From Pyxicephalus adspersus (taxonomy: Eukaryota; Chordata; Amphibia; Anura; Pyxicephalidae): a stretch of DNA of 64,000 nucleotides. Positions 1 through 14,040 of this stretch are shown here, in pieces (within the stretch, counting starts at the first letter, position 1; every line of letters begins with the position of its first letter). The notes under the pieces were generated by a model that was given only the letters and a program-made list of their open reading frames with translations, did not search any database and was not told the DNA's origin. The stretch spans positions 129,461,209 to 129,525,208 of the forward strand of contig NC_092858.1 of the NCBI RefSeq assembly GCF_032062135.1, written 5' to 3'. Position numbers and translations under genes: made by a program.

Positions 1-28
1 GAAAAGAATCCTTGATAGTACTTGGTTT

Positions 29-135
29 CCACCAGTAGATGGTGCTGTGTCCTGATATAAAGTGTGTAACAAGCTCTTTTTATCTGATATTTGTTACACA
101 CTTTACATTAGGATACAACACTATCTACTGATGGC
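29..135. repeat. Imperfect inverted repeat, MITE-like
   Basis: The left arm contains AGTAGATGGTG and AAGTGTGTAACAA. The reverse complement of the right arm contains AGTAGATAGTG and AAAGTGTGTAACAAA in the same order, around a loop of about 17 bases. Arms are about 43 bases with a few mismatches. It looks like a small non-autonomous DNA transposon or a long hairpin; no family assigned. Confidence 0.7.
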
Positions 136-1466
136 CAAATATTATATATATATTTCACTTAAAGTCCAATGAGATGAAATTACATGAATTGCAGGTGAGT
201 AGCCAATGATAAATGCTGCAGATCTGAAAACTTGACTATCATTGTATTCCAAATATCATCTATTCTATCTATCTCATCTATTCCCTTTATACTGTATAAT
301 GTAATAGGAATGTTTGAATCAAAGAAGTGACTGACATTGCAGGTGTTTTGGCATGTAAAATAGTTCACACAACTGGGTAATTATGAAAGTTTTTTGGCAA
401 TGCGTATGTTACTTTTACATGCTGCATAAAACAGATTCCTATATATTCTCTGTCAGTTCTTCACTGGCATTTGCAGTTTAATGCATTACTGGGTTGGTGA
501 TGCCCAGCTAGTGTGGCTTCCACTTGCACATCCTTTTAGAAGAAAAGGCATAATTCTTCTAAAGTAGATAGCAATCTCCAACAGATTTCTTTATACTGTA
601 CATCCAGAGTCTATTGTTGTATGTGTCTGAATTACTATTCTTAACAAATCTCATCTCTAATCACTATCCTCCCATTTCCTTTCGCATTTGATGTGATGCA
701 GACACTGTAATTGTGTGGTTTGTGTAGTCTGAATGTATGAGGATGCACGTGACACAAAAAAACATCTTATTTTGAATGGACGTAGGCGCAGTGGAGTTTA
801 TTTTAATGCAGATTGATACTGATTGTTGTCCTATGTCTGTTTTCAGCTGAATCCAAGATTTTTTCCCTCTTTCTTTCTCAGATTAGATTAGTTGGAGTGT
901 TGAATTGTAGTGAACATTTGTTTTTTTTCCAGATTCAGAATTTATCATTTTTTTTAAATACAGTTCTAATCATAAACATTGAAAAGCAAAGTGCAGTATT
1001 ACAACCAATCTGGTTCTATGGGTTATAACAATATTTAAAGGTTTTATTCTGTTTCTGGTAACTTATAAACATCTTCATAGAGTTAAAGTTAAGCTCCAAT
1101 GTTTTTTAAGGGTTAATGTAGAAGGTTTGTCCTCAAGGGCCAGGTTTTTCACACTTTTTTAGTATTTTTCTTCTAGACTGCAGTACGGTTTGTAAGGTAT
1201 TTTTTTTACAAAGAGTCAGAAAATAACTCTTTTTGGTTACAGGTAAAACTATGAAATTAACCATTCAGCTTTGTATTATAGCACTTACTATGATGCTAAA
1301 ATTTTACATATAGTAATGCTTATTGCAATATACTAAACTATAACATGGTACTATAACACACTGGCTTTATAAATACTTTAAAAAATGCTAAAAGTTTAGA
1401 ATTAGTTTTTTTTACCCAAAAATGTTCTTGAAAACAATGTACTGCTTTTACATATAAAAATCCAAT

Positions 1467-1507
1467 GTATTGCATTCAATACAGTTATTTTGTATTGAAT
1501 GCAATAC
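1467..1507. repeat. Perfect 16-bp inverted repeat
   Basis: GTATTGCATTCAATAC at 1467-1482 and its exact reverse complement at 1492-1507, separated by 9 bases. Each arm is itself nearly palindromic. It sits just upstream of the GC-rich island. Confidence 0.85.
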
Positions 1508-1637
1508 AAATGAATTTTGAATTTCCCGCCCCGCCCGGCCGGGACGTACACACGCACCAACGTCACCAAGAACTCCCCCAGTGACTCATCGGATGCAGAA
1601 GCAGAAAGAAGAAACAAGACGGAAATCGCGACTATTT

Positions 1638-1745
1638 ACTAACCTTCCCTAGGTGTTCCAACCCCGAGTGTGACTCAGGGTTACCACTTGTAGCAACTTT
1701 TTTCTACCCCGAGTCACACTCAAGGTTACCGCTAGGGAGGTTAAT
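1638..1745. mobile_element. Inverted-repeat element with CCGAGT/ACTCGG core
   Basis: Ends with TAACCTTCCCTAG on the left and CTAGGGAGGTTA on the right, with opposed copies of CCCCGAGT near both ends. TIRs reading TTAACC suggest a MITE with a TTAA-type target. A 100-base GC-rich, CpG-rich tract at 1525-1630 lies directly upstream and may belong to the same insertion. Confidence 0.6.
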
Positions 1746-2028
1746 GGACAATAATTACAAAACTTCCCTCAGTTCAGTCCTCTGTAATTGGGTAAATATG
1801 CAGTTCATCAATATGGCCCCTCAACCATATGTGTTATTTTCAAAGATGACAAGTTTAGTGGTAAATTTATTTGTGGTGGCCACAAGATTTAAGATAGATG
1901 TCTTTAATTCTAAACTTTAGACAAGCGGATAAAATTAGGTGAAATACACACTGTACCTGTTTATGTCAATTTGAAAAGATTTTATGTAAATGGTTCAGTG
2001 ACCGTACATTTTCTATATTTAAAAAATA

Positions 2029-2165
2029 CAGGGATTCTGACAGTCCCTCAAACATTCTCTGGTGGGAATCAATTACTGCCATTGAAAGAAATGGACCTGG
2101 AATATTCCCACAATGGTATGCTTGAGGGAATATTGGATTCCCTGTTTTATAAAGGGAACCCTTAC
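2029..2165. repeat. Palindromic repeat, family of 27308-27470
   Basis: CAGGGATTCTGACAG near the left end is mirrored by ATTGGATTCCCTG on the right. Internal ACATTCTCTGGTGGGAAT resembles ACATTCCCTGGTGGAAAAT in the copy at 27308. Both fit a non-autonomous DNA element. Confidence 0.55.
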
Positions 2166-2490
2166 AGTATTGGTCATCAACCTACTTCCTTTAGGTAGTA
2201 CAATAAAAAAAAGAGTCACCTCACTGGGAGGGTCACCACTTAGAATCTAGTTGTATGGGAAAATACAGATTCCATTGTAATATTCTTGCTAATAACTGTT
2301 TTTTTTTTTATTAATCCAATTCTTAAAAGAATAAACTAATAGTGTTGCACTAAATAACCTGGTTTACAGTTTCATAATGCCAATTTAATATACTGACTTT
2401 TAATATTTCTAAGATGACTGCTTATCATATTAATTTCACCGCTGCTTCATTTTTTTTTTCCTTCGCTATTTTTTTATTTCCTGATTTTAG

Positions 2491-2556
2491 GATCGGCATA
2501 TTCACCACTGGAAGATGATGAGGATGTATATGCATACTCTAGATACCGCTACAGAG
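2491..2556 (+). CDS. srpx: srpx exon 2, mature N-terminus
   Basis: 66 bases, entered and left in phase 1. A pyrimidine-rich tract ending TTTTAG precedes it and AG|GTGAAT follows. It encodes the residues after the predicted signal peptide: an acidic stretch [12 protein letters not shown] followed by an Arg/Tyr-rich end. The first and last codons are split with neighbouring exons; the last one completes as Asp with exon 3. The exon is short, but its SPLEDDE motif and matching phases make it secure. Confidence 0.93.
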
Positions 2557-5500
2557 GTGAATGCTTTGCCCATTCTGCATGCTTTTTGTGGCTGTCATTA
2601 AACTACTTCTAGCTTACTAAGGCTTTCCTGAAATCTGCAACATATGTAGATCCATCACAAATCTGAAACTAATTTCTTGATGTCTGTTTCAGGTTGTTTT
2701 TTTCCTACTTTATTCCATGTTCAAATGATATATTTGAAAAGAGTTTAATTTTATGTATTTCCTTTTACAGGGTGCAGCTTTTATCCATTAGCCTACATTT
2801 ATCAGTGTAGGATATACCAGAAATACATTTTTTCCTTTTTTAAGCAATTCATTAGGTCGCCACATCTTGTTTTTTTTTCATTTGGTTGCTACAGACTGAA
2901 ATTGTGGACACTTTTTTGTGTCGGACCACAGGTTTTCTCTAATCAGCAGGGCTCCCACAGGGTTGCCAGATTACTTGACCTCCTTTTTTTAGAAAATGAA
3001 TGCTTTACACTGTACATGTGGACTTCTTCAATATGGTTACTTGAGACTGAATAAACAACTGGGTAAGTGCATTAATGGGAAGGGTCAATAGGGTTCCACA
3101 GTATAATTGGCTAACATCCTACGATGGGGCATTAGTGGGCAGCCAAACATAGGACCCATTGGATGCAATATTGGCCCCAGACTACATTTAGGTGAGTGAT
3201 ACAAAGAAAACTGTAATCATACATGATTTGGTTCTGTTGTCTTTTAATTTTTTGGAAGATCAAGGGGGAACTGAGTAAACTAATAGGCAGAGTAGAAAAC
3301 CTATTTATTCACACATGCAAAGGCTTAGAGTGCTCCATATTTTATTACCTGCTGATAAATTTCAGCCAGGATTACTCTGTGCTAGAACTGATACCATGCT
3401 GTTCTTTTGACATGCAGTCCTGTTCATAATGCTGTGTTCCACTATTTTCAAATTTTGGGAAAGTAGCATCACAAAGATTGTTCCCTGCATATAACAAATG
3501 TATCCCCAGCTGGCATTAACTTGAAGAAATGCACAATATAACATGTAATCCCACAAGATTAGCTTGTATCAGAGTCTCTATGAAATACGCCTGCTAAGTA
3601 AACTAAGAAATCCTTTCTGTAGCTCCTACAATAGGAAGAAAAAAGACGTACAAAAATTGGTTTCCTTATTTTTATAGATGATTCTCAAAATCTTTACATA
3701 TAGTAACTAAAAAAATATGATCTAAAAATGACTAAATATCACATAATTTAAAGAAGGAGTCATTTGATTGCTTTCTTACAAGCTTAAAACAAACTCCCAT
3801 TTTCCAAACTATAGTAAATTGTTCCATATTATTGGTAACCATATACATGTTCAGTGTGAGATTAATGTCCAGACATCAGGACCCACTGCAACCAAACATT
3901 TATTTTTGGTAGAATAGGAATACTGTGGAAACAATGTAAGGTCTGTGGATTAGCTCAGGCCGCAGCCAGCACGCTTCCCACCAAAAGGATGTAACAGACA
4001 TTAGAAGACTTTATAGGGATAACAAAAAAAACAGCTTCTTTTCAGCAACCCAGGGGGGAAAATAATTGTAATTCTCCATAAATCAAACAAACTCAAATCA
4101 GCATCAACAGCTTCCCATGTAACAGCAACACCACGTCTTAGCTTGATTCCCCCCACCAAGCTTGTTTGCAGGCCACTTCCTCTAATTCTACTCCTCCCTC
4201 CCTCTTGCACACACCTGAGCCCTTATGGGATTCCCACCTTCCTGCTGGGCAGGTGCAACTCCTGGTGTGTGACTCCTTTCCCAACACACTAGTTTAAAGG
4301 GACCAGTGTCCATATATATGGGAAATGTACCTTCCGTCCAAGATCCCCCCCTTCGATCGTGTACAATACATATGTTCCAAAGGCAAAGTGAAAAATTATG
4401 AAACAATCAAAAAACTTCTAATTTGGAAGAAAAACCGCTCATAATGCTAAATGTTTAAAGTATTAAAGAATTCATGGAAAGTGTAAGTAAATCCCATAGT
4501 TTCTTTAAAAAAATAAACCAAAACTTTTAATACAACAAATGAATACAAAATCATCCAAAACATTAAATTAATGACCAGTATATAAATATTTTGACTCAAT
4601 TTGCAAAAAATCATCTTTGGGTTATCCCTTCTGAAAATACACTTGGATTACAGTATACTTTATGCCTATACTTTCAGTTTTGTTTTTTTGCTAGAAAATA
4701 GATAAAACATGTTACTTTTATTTTTCATTGATTGACTTTGGAGATACTTTGCTGAAGCCCAAGAAAAAGGAATCTCTTGAAGGATATTTTTGTTTCTGTG
4801 ATAGCTAAAGGTTTTGGATCTTTCTCTTCCAATGCCAGTAAGTTTCCTAGCAGAGACTTGGAGCGGCATTTAAAGAGACAGCCTTGAAAGCCTGGTAAGC
4901 AGTATGTGTTCTCAGTCAGTTCTAAGACGGAACATTTGGCCACCATGCCCTGCTAAACGTTGGCCCTTTGTTCAGATAGAGACTGGGTATACAAGGAGGA
5001 TAGACCGAAGAACAGGAGATAAGAATTCCAGATTTGATGTCTTTTAATTTTTTACTTCCTAAAAACCAATCGTTTTCTGGTAATTAAAGGGTTCCCTTCG
5101 TCAAGGTTTGGAGCTGTTGAATAAAATATATACTGGACTAAAAAAATTGGTGAATAGTATGATAGCTCGAGATGCTTTCTCCATGTGCTGGTTCATGCCC
5201 TGTCCTATAGAGCTCATAGGAGTTTAAAAAGAAATGTCTCCAAAGGAAATCCTTTCTTAGAAAGTTGTCACAAAACCAAGTGTCACCATTGCAAAATTTA
5301 CTTCATTGGAAAAAATAACAATTGCACAGCTTTGTATTTGTAAACTGACCATTTTAAAGAGAAAATTATCATAGGATAAAATACCAAACTGAGTTTAAAA
5401 TAACTACTGCCTCTTAGTGAGTTTACTCTGTTGGATGTTATCAGATCATACCCTTCATTATCCACATGAAATGTTAAGGATATGCAAGCCAGATGTACTG

Positions 5501-6748
5501 CAGCTGATGCTTATGTTCAAGGCTGGAATACATTTGGCATGCATAATAAGAAATCTTTTGTTTAGCAGGCCATCCCGGATTATGAATTTCCTTGCAGTTC
5601 TATTAGTAAAAGTAAGCGTCCAGAATTTATCCTCTAGGATTATTGACATGTTATATCACATTACACAAATCTGTGCTTTTTGAAGGCCCAAACCCTTTGT
5701 TAATATGTTTATTCAGCCACTTTCCTATTTACAAAAGCTCACATTTATCTAGCTGTCATAAACATTTTTTGGGATGTTGCCATCAAAGGTCCATGAAGGC
5801 ATGTTCAGTAGGTTCAGCAGTTGTGCTGAGTCGGGTCCTTAGATTTGGTAGATGAGATTTTATCTTTTTAGAAATTAGAATGGATTAATATCTGGCAATT
5901 GGTAGAACACTACATTCTTTTTTTTAAATAGAATAAAGCGTTTAGCTGTTGAAAGATTAACAGTGACACTTGTTTTTTTTTTTTTGAAGATATACTTCTT
6001 GAAAGTTTATTTTAGATACATTTACAGCATGCCACCAGATCACCATATATTTGTAGTTTAAACCCAGTGGACATGATGTTATATCTGCTACACCATTACT
6101 AGTTCCAATGGCAGTCATTTGAATTCAGTTTAGGGTTTGTTGGCATAAAAAAGGGAACTTAATGAATCACATATAGACTACTGAGGAAGTTATCAGTGCA
6201 CAACAGTTGTGGCAAGATCAACAGGAATTTTATCAAATCTATCAAGCATATTTTGCAAAACTCTTTCAGTGGTATATTTATTAGACTGCATGAACCAAAA
6301 TACATGTTCATTGTTGGAGTTTACATACACTGTAATCTGGTAGTAAAGGGAACCCTCCAAAATGACATGATTTATGTTTTTTTTAATTATTTCTAATGTA
6401 TATTCAGTTACATGTGAAGTTGTAGTGGGTATACGTTATTGTTTTATGTGTCTGTGTTACTTTACATAGCATTTGTGCCTTATATTCTCAGATACCCCTT
6501 GGTGCTCTCCCATAAAAGTTAAAAATGGTCATGCTACCTGTACAAGTCCTTCCCGATCCTATTATAAAACTGTGAAAGGGACTCGGTGCAACATCCACTG
6601 TCAGAAAGGCTTTGAACTAAGCGGGGCATCTCAAGTTATCTGCCAGGCAGATAAACGCTGGTCCGGAAAGTACGTATGTAAGCGTAAGTATCCTGTTTCC
6701 ACTTTTTGTGTTGTACTAGTTCCTTTTTTTTCTCCCAAGTTTTCATGG

Positions 6749-6791
<43 letters not shown>

Positions 6792-7582
6792 TGTGTTATA
6801 GTGTTATATATTTGTTTTATTTCTACTAATTTAGATTTTAGAATTTGTGTAACCCATAATACCCAAAAATCAATTATTTTCGTTACTTCAAGTAATTACT
6901 TTCGTCTTCAAGTTTATTTCCTTTTCTTAATGGTAAATGACACTTCATTTATTTCCCTATGCTTAGAAAAAAGATGTCAAACTCTCACAATGCCAGTAAA
7001 TGGAGGGTTTAAATGTACAGATGGAGCATATTTCAACTCCAAATGTGAATATTATTGCTCACCTGGCTACCAGCTGAAAGGGGACAGAGTTGTAACCTGC
7101 ATGGACAGCAAAAACTGGAGTGGGAGACCTGCAACTTGTGTAGGTAAGTCAATTAAATACAGTTCAAGCAATGATTTAATTAATGAAGAGATGAGATGGT
7201 ATAAAGGAAAATTCACTAGACATAAATAAATGTATGCAAACATTTCCTAATGTTTAAAAGTAGAACTTCATCATATTAGTTCATTTCTCTGTCATTCTGC
7301 TCTCTCCTCCTCCCAGCACATGAGCACTGTGGCACCGTTGACTAATGCTGTTTCTTTGTGTCCCAGTATAAGCTCTGCTGAATAGAGGACAAGCTGATAG
7401 GATGTCAAATATTTTCTTGTATTAATTAATACAATTCTATATTAGTTAGTGGCTTCCCAATCTGCCTGGTATCTAGTTTTAATTTTTTGTTTAAAATATC
7501 AACGCAATTATTAGGTTATAATTAAAAATCTTATTTTATAGGATATACCTGACACCACTAAAGTAGGCCATGATTACAGCAA

Positions 7583-7625
<43 letters not shown>

Positions 7626-10600
7626 ACAAACATCTTCCTACCTTGTCTTACTTCTTGGATCCAAAAGCAAGGAGACACATTTTTTAGGCTATTGAAAGTT
7701 CAAGAAAGCCTCCGGGATAAAATGCTATATCCGCTAATGTGCAGGTATAGTCACGTCATGTGTTCGATGGCGGATAATTTACAGGACGTGGTAGACAGCA
7801 TATCTTCTATAATGTTCGGTGTTAGTCAGAGCCTGTCAGGTCATTTCCAGAGAGATTTATGGTCCTCCAGCAAATTGTCTAGTTCTTCAGATTTTACTGC
7901 TTCTTCCTCTTCAGTCTACAGTAAATTACAGGAGAAGGATTTCATCATCTATTATACTGTATATAGTCAACGTACTGCTGTCTCTTCTTTTAATGTGAGT
8001 TCTAGATATTGGAAGTGTTATAGTAAAGCAGTGGTTAATGTTGTGATCACATCTGCAAAAAAAATATATTTCAGAATTTTTTTTAATGACTCCACTTAGT
8101 TTATTTTAGTTAAATAATAACTGATCCACTATCAAATAAAATATGTCTTATAAAATAACAACCTATTGCACTTTATATTTTACATAATTCCAGGCATAGT
8201 TTTTATTCTGTTGGAAAACCCTGTGGACAGTTTAGAAGAAATCAGTGTAAATTACAACTACAATATTGGAGGGTTTTACATGAACAGGTGACCTATTCCC
8301 AGCATTGGCAATGAAAAGAGGAGAATAATTGTATTTATTAGTCCAAGGGAAATTTAATTCCATTCCTAGGTATTCTTTGTGAAATAATGGGGCAGTGCAT
8401 GAATGCATCAAGATTTAAGTTAAACGATGAGGCTGCCTGAATGGCCCAACGAAAAGAGGATAATAAACTAATATACTTTATATACTTTACATTTCCCATC
8501 AGTTATAAAGGGGACTGATTTGGGGGTTGATTGGTTACCGATTAATCTTTACTCTGCAACATGAATATTCCTTAAATTTGGAGAAAACAATAAAACTGTG
8601 CTCACTTTAATTAACTAATCATTTGCAGGGAAATATCCTTTATTTCCTACGCACATTGGTCATTTGAAGTGACAACAGCCTAACTTTACTAGCATTCACT
8701 TTACCGAGTAAGCATGCCTCCTGCAAAGTGAACATTCACTGTATTAAGTGACTTACCTAGCCTACTTCTCTTTGTACTTAAGTAGTAAATCAGCTACAGT
8801 AACATTTATAGCCCTTATATATTACACCCAGTCTGAAAGCATGCTGAAATATAAATGAATAAGATTTCAAATTATTGTAGAGAGATTACTGGATGAAAAA
8901 CTCTGAATAAATGTTATTGGTTATTGTATTGTGCATTGCTTTGTCCAGGACTTTTCCTAGTTAAATGCTGCATTTCAGTTTAAATTAAGAGAAATTAAAT
9001 GACTGCTTGTAGTACTATAGAATTACCACTAGATGGTAGTACAAACATTGGTTTCTCCTGCAGCAACATCAGCTGTTCATCATGGTCATAAAATGCAGCT
9101 ATAAAAATAAAGTTTGTGGATGTGATTTTTTTTCCAGCTGTAGTAAAAGTGTGCCATTTATATTGTATTGTTTATTCATTTATTTTGTTGTTCATTCAGT
9201 GATAAAATGAAATACAATTTTTGTGAAAACTGACCTCTGCTTGCATTACTGCACTTCACACAGCATATGGGAAAAAATTCTGCACTGCGGAGATGAAAAC
9301 TGATGGAGCTGCTAAAAGATGGCTTGTGTGTGTTCTTGGTCTGAAAAGTCTCATGAAAGACTAACTGATTTGTGCAGGGAAATATTTTTCAGTGGTCTTA
9401 AGAGATTTTTTTAATGTAAACCAGTATCAATTTACAAATTTATAGAGCTACAACGTTGATAATAATCTTTTAAGAGATGTAACAACTTGCTGGTGATCAC
9501 TTCTAAAATGGCTATTACTTTATAGTCATAGCTATTGATTACCAAACCAGTGGTACAAATGGTTTGTTGTTCAGTATTGCAGTTGTAACTTTTAGCAATC
9601 AATTACCCATGGCTAAAGCATTGTGTGATTAGGGGAAATTGATCATCGGCTGAATATAAATGTCAAAAGCATTCGTTGTGGAGCACTAAGAATGTAAAAG
9701 AAGGCATCAACATTTAACTTTAATTGTAAAACTGGAGACTGGCCTTGAAATGTGCCCCTTTAGAATTTATGGAGAGGATACACTTTCATTAGTGAAGCTG
9801 GGTGATCCAGCAAACCTGGAATGGATTTCTAAAACGTAATATGCTATTTGTTAGCAAAAGTTTTCAGTCCTAGTACAGATCCATTTCAGGTTTGCTGGAT
9901 ACCTCAGGTTCACTGATGAAATTTTATACTTTTCAGCCTTGGTGTCAATAAAATTACCCCGAGAGTCACAAAATGCTCATTGTAGGGAACTGCACAGACT
10001 TGCTTTTTGCATTGTATTACTTAATAGGCCAATGTATAGTTATCATTCGTCAGCTTCCTCACTGATGATTCTGTATTCATCGTCATGCATATCTTGTATT
10101 ACCTGACATTTGTGTGATGTCTTTGCAGATTTAGAGCCACCAAGGATTCAGTGTCCAAGTGTAAAGGAGAAAATAGCAGAGCCTAATAAACTGACTGCGA
10201 GAGTTTTCTGGGACACTCCTGAGGGACGGGACACAGCAGATGGAATTTTAACAGAGTAAGCTTGCTGGGAAAAAAAATTCATTATTTGTGACTGACTCCA
10301 TTGGAATTCAATATTCATAGCACAAAGGGCAACATTAAAAGAAACTAAATTAGCAGTAAATGACTAAAAAGCTATTTTCATGTGTACAAAGGTATCCTCC
10401 AAATACCATAATAGACACCATTCACATAGAGAGGGATTAAACCCAGTTTTATTACTAAAATTATTAACTGCTATTTAGATTTCTTAGAAGCTGCACTTGA
10501 ACATCCTGTACTGTTGTAATTGCTTTCTGTATTGTTGAGCCTTTTGTAATCTTTTAAAGTTGTTTAAAAATTATCTAATTCAACCATCTGGCTTATTTAA

Positions 10601-13600
10601 AAAGTCAGTAACCAAGCATTTCTTGATCCTTTTATTATTTTATTTATTTATTTTTTTTTGCTTTATTGAAGAGCAAGGAAGTTGACATATACATTATTCT
10701 TGACCTTTTTAACATGGGGGAACCCTTGAAATAACCGTTCAGGTCTTCACCGTACCCCTGCTGTAATTACTATATCTACAGATCACAGTACATTAGTGTG
10801 GTGGACCATTAGGAAGAATGTCACCTTTACAGATAGACCAGGGGTGTCAAACTCAAATACACAGTGGGCCAAAATTAAAAACTTAGACAAAGTCGCGGGC
10901 CAAACTTAAAAATTAAGTAGCACCGCTACTTCAATTCCCTGCCTCTATAAAACAGTCCAATGCGGGGCCACGCATAGGCAGAGAGGCCGCTGGTCTTTAG
11001 AATGATGCGGGGAATTGTGGTAGCGGCGCTATTTCACCTAAACTGACCTGAGATGCACAAATTGCTTATTGTTCAAGGACCCCCAGCAACCTCTGGAAAA
11101 GCTCTAGGGAACCCTGGTTTAGAAATTTTTTAGTAACCTCCTAGTTATTTTTTTGAACTGACATTGGCATACACAAATGTTTCTTTTTAGTGGTATCACC
11201 AGAAAACATTGAGGGAAAAGCCCCCCATGAAGAAACATTGGACCATTTCCATGAAAAATAGAAATGCTATTTACTTTAAAGATTTTTTTTAATTTCCTGT
11301 TTAGTTCCATCATTGATTTACGAAGTAAAATAAAATCACCCCGGTGGAACATGAACAGTGAAATAACCTGATAAGTGTTTTACGTCTTCTCTACTCTATC
11401 CCCCCGCCCAGTGCCCGTACATATCCTTTGTTATCATCCAACATCTTCTATTGTTCCTCTAATAAGCAAATACCAAAATCCATTAGAAATATTAGACTTG
11501 GCTGCACTCATTCCACCTGTGCTCCACTGCTGGTTATCATATTGGTGGTATAGGCATATTAGATGTTTCGGGTTCCTTTATTACTCTGCATGGAAACTAA
11601 TATATAAAAAACAAACAAATATATATATATATATATATATATAAAGGTGCATGGCCCATTGAAAAGTAAATGCCAATTTATTGGAATTAATGGTATTTTC
11701 TTTATTGTATCTGTCCACTACTCACAGCTCACAACTTTTTATGATCAGATGTGAACTGAATCTGAAGGGCATTCAGCATCGAAAGAGCCGGATTTTTTAT
11801 GTTCTAGTTGGTAACGTTACTTTGATGTGTTGGTATATATCATTTGAAAGTGCCCAATCTGAATTTTGATTGCTTTCTAACCTTGAAAAATGATTGGAAG
11901 AGCCAATCTCATACACGTGTTTTAGCACTTCCAATTGGAGTATCAGTTGGATTGGCCAGTCAAATGCAAAACAACATCACATTGATTTAATTGAAATAGA
12001 CATAATGGAAATCAAGCAAATTGTTTCCTGATATTTGTTTTTAATTTATATTCATTCAAACCAGTTAAAATAAAACGACTAGTGAATGTACAGCTTATGT
12101 CCTTTTTTTCTCTTTTTCACAATAAGTGTAATATCTAGTTTATGGGTATGACGAATTCTAAAACAAAGGGGTTCAATGCAAGCAGAGACAAGACTACCTG
12201 TAGAAGATTAGTATGAAGTATAGAAGTATTATATGCAGAGACGTGTGAAATGTATTTTGTCTATATAAACAATCAGTAGGGGTGTTTCTGGGTTTATCTA
12301 TTGATCTCATGCTATGCCGAGTTCTGGAATAAAGGTGATATTCAACCACATATTTTTATATTTAATAAAGCAATGTTCAGAGTGCGGTAATCCAAACCAA
12401 CAATCCAATATTTTCTATAGCTTTCAATATAGTAGAATGTATTTTCCTACGGAGATAAACAGATGTTCCAGTCAGAATGTAATATTTCAATACTTAGACC
12501 CTACATGTATTTTACAAGGTGTATTGCTTAAAATATGTTGTTGTTTTTTTTTAGATATGCTGCCCCAGCTACACTTAAATAATCACATTCTTTTGTACAA
12601 GCTCCACCTCTTGTGTCATGCAATTATTTCTATGTAAATTAATTCTAGAATATGGAGCTGGAGGCAGCATGCTGTTTTCTTTTATTTGCCTGCTACATTT
12701 AATTATACAGACTAAATAATAACACACAATAATAAATAATAAACACACAATAAATAATAGACATGGTTTACTAAATTATAGCAACATTCAGACTCATCTC
12801 TCTAAAACATGCATCCATTTCCCTCATTTATTTCTCTTGATGAAGGTATTGATATTTGTATATACCCCATGTGTATGTCATGGTTCCAACGTTTTTAATA
12901 TCAGAACAAAATATGACCCTAAAGCAGGTTCTAAAATTATTTAAGCACTCCGGCCTTTGCAGCGCTCGGTCCTAGGTTCGAATCCAAGCCAGGACACTAT
13001 TCGCATGGAGTTTGCAGGTTCTCCCTGTGTCTGCGTGGGTTTCCTCCGGGTACTCTGGTTTCCTTCCACATCCCAAAAACATGCAGTAAGGTTAATTGGC
13101 TTCCCCCTAAAAATTGACCTTAGACTACATTATGAGCATATGACTATAGTAGGGACATTAGATTGTGAGCTCCTTTGAGGGACAGATAGTGACATGACTC
13201 CGGACTTTGTACAGCGCTGCGTAATATGATGGCACTATATAAATACTGTAAAATAATAATAAAAATAAAATAATAATAACCTCCCACTACACTCGGAGTC
13301 CACTCGGTCAGGATTTATATAACGATCATGTATCGAAATATATATACCGAAACCATGTGTGAAGAGCATTTCTCCTGCAACCCTTCCAACCAAGCCATAT
13401 TTGTTCAGTCTTTTTCTAATTGTACTGTTATGAACTTTAACATTTAACATGCTGAGGCCTTTTACATCAGATCTGTAGCTTGTAGCATTGGGGTACATTT
13501 CTAGAACTTTGGGAAAGATTGGCAACTGCCTTCAATGTTTTCTACCAGTGAAAAATCTTTATAACTGTAGAATGATGGATTTCTTGGATTGTTTGGAAAT

Positions 13601-14004
13601 TACCTTATAAACCTTTCTAAGTTAATGGGCAGCAATGGTTTCTCTAAGATCATTGCTGATGTCTTTCCCCCTTGGCATCGAGTTAACACACACCTGAATG
13701 CTCCAGATTAACAGCACCTGACTGTTACTCTTTTTATCCCAACACAAGTGGTAAGGGTGTACTGAATTTTTTACACACTTCTGTTACATGTTGATTTAGT
13801 TTTGTTTAATTACTGATGACACAGTGTAATATGGTATGTGTTTGTGTTCACCTGAAATTTGTATTTACCTAATTTTACGACCTGTTCAGGACTAGAAGAT
13901 TTTTTTGAATGTTCTGATACATTAAACCATGAGTTGAGAGAGGGTGTACTTTCTTTTTCTCATAACAGTATATATTACTGGAAGCAGATATATGTACTAA
14001 AATA

Positions 14005-14040
<36 letters not shown>

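Larger units (their letters stand above)
1..2490 (+). other. srpx upstream/intron 1 sequence, no exon seen
   Basis: No signal-peptide exon in phase with exon 2 was found, so exon 1 is probably further left. Contents: a long imperfect inverted repeat at the left edge (29-135), a perfect 16-bp-arm inverted repeat (1467-1507), a GC-rich island with an inverted-repeat element (1515-1745), and a repeat-family copy (2029-2165). The rest is unremarkable AT-rich sequence. Confidence 0.7.
7144..10128 (+). other. srpx intron 4
   Basis: About 3 kb. Contains a (TA)n run (7585-7622) and a decayed copy of palindromic family A (9766-9945). An open frame of 135 codons at 7692-8099 has no recognisable domain or splice context and is not called as a gene. 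Confidence 0.75.

Noticed and set aside
1..2490. srpx exon 1 and promoter inside the window
   Set aside because: No frame with a start, a hydrophobic signal peptide and a phase 1 GT donor was seen. The GC-rich patch at 1525-1630 is short and looks like part of an inserted element.
6473..6829. 118-codon frame continuing beyond srpx exon 3
   Set aside because: Only the sushi part is real. The tail is intron translated through the (TA)n run, after a good GTAAGT donor.
7692..8099. 135-codon open frame, Ser-rich
   Set aside because: Inside srpx intron 4, no recognisable domain, no splice context compatible with srpx, and no related copy in the window. Treated as chance; a protein search would settle it.
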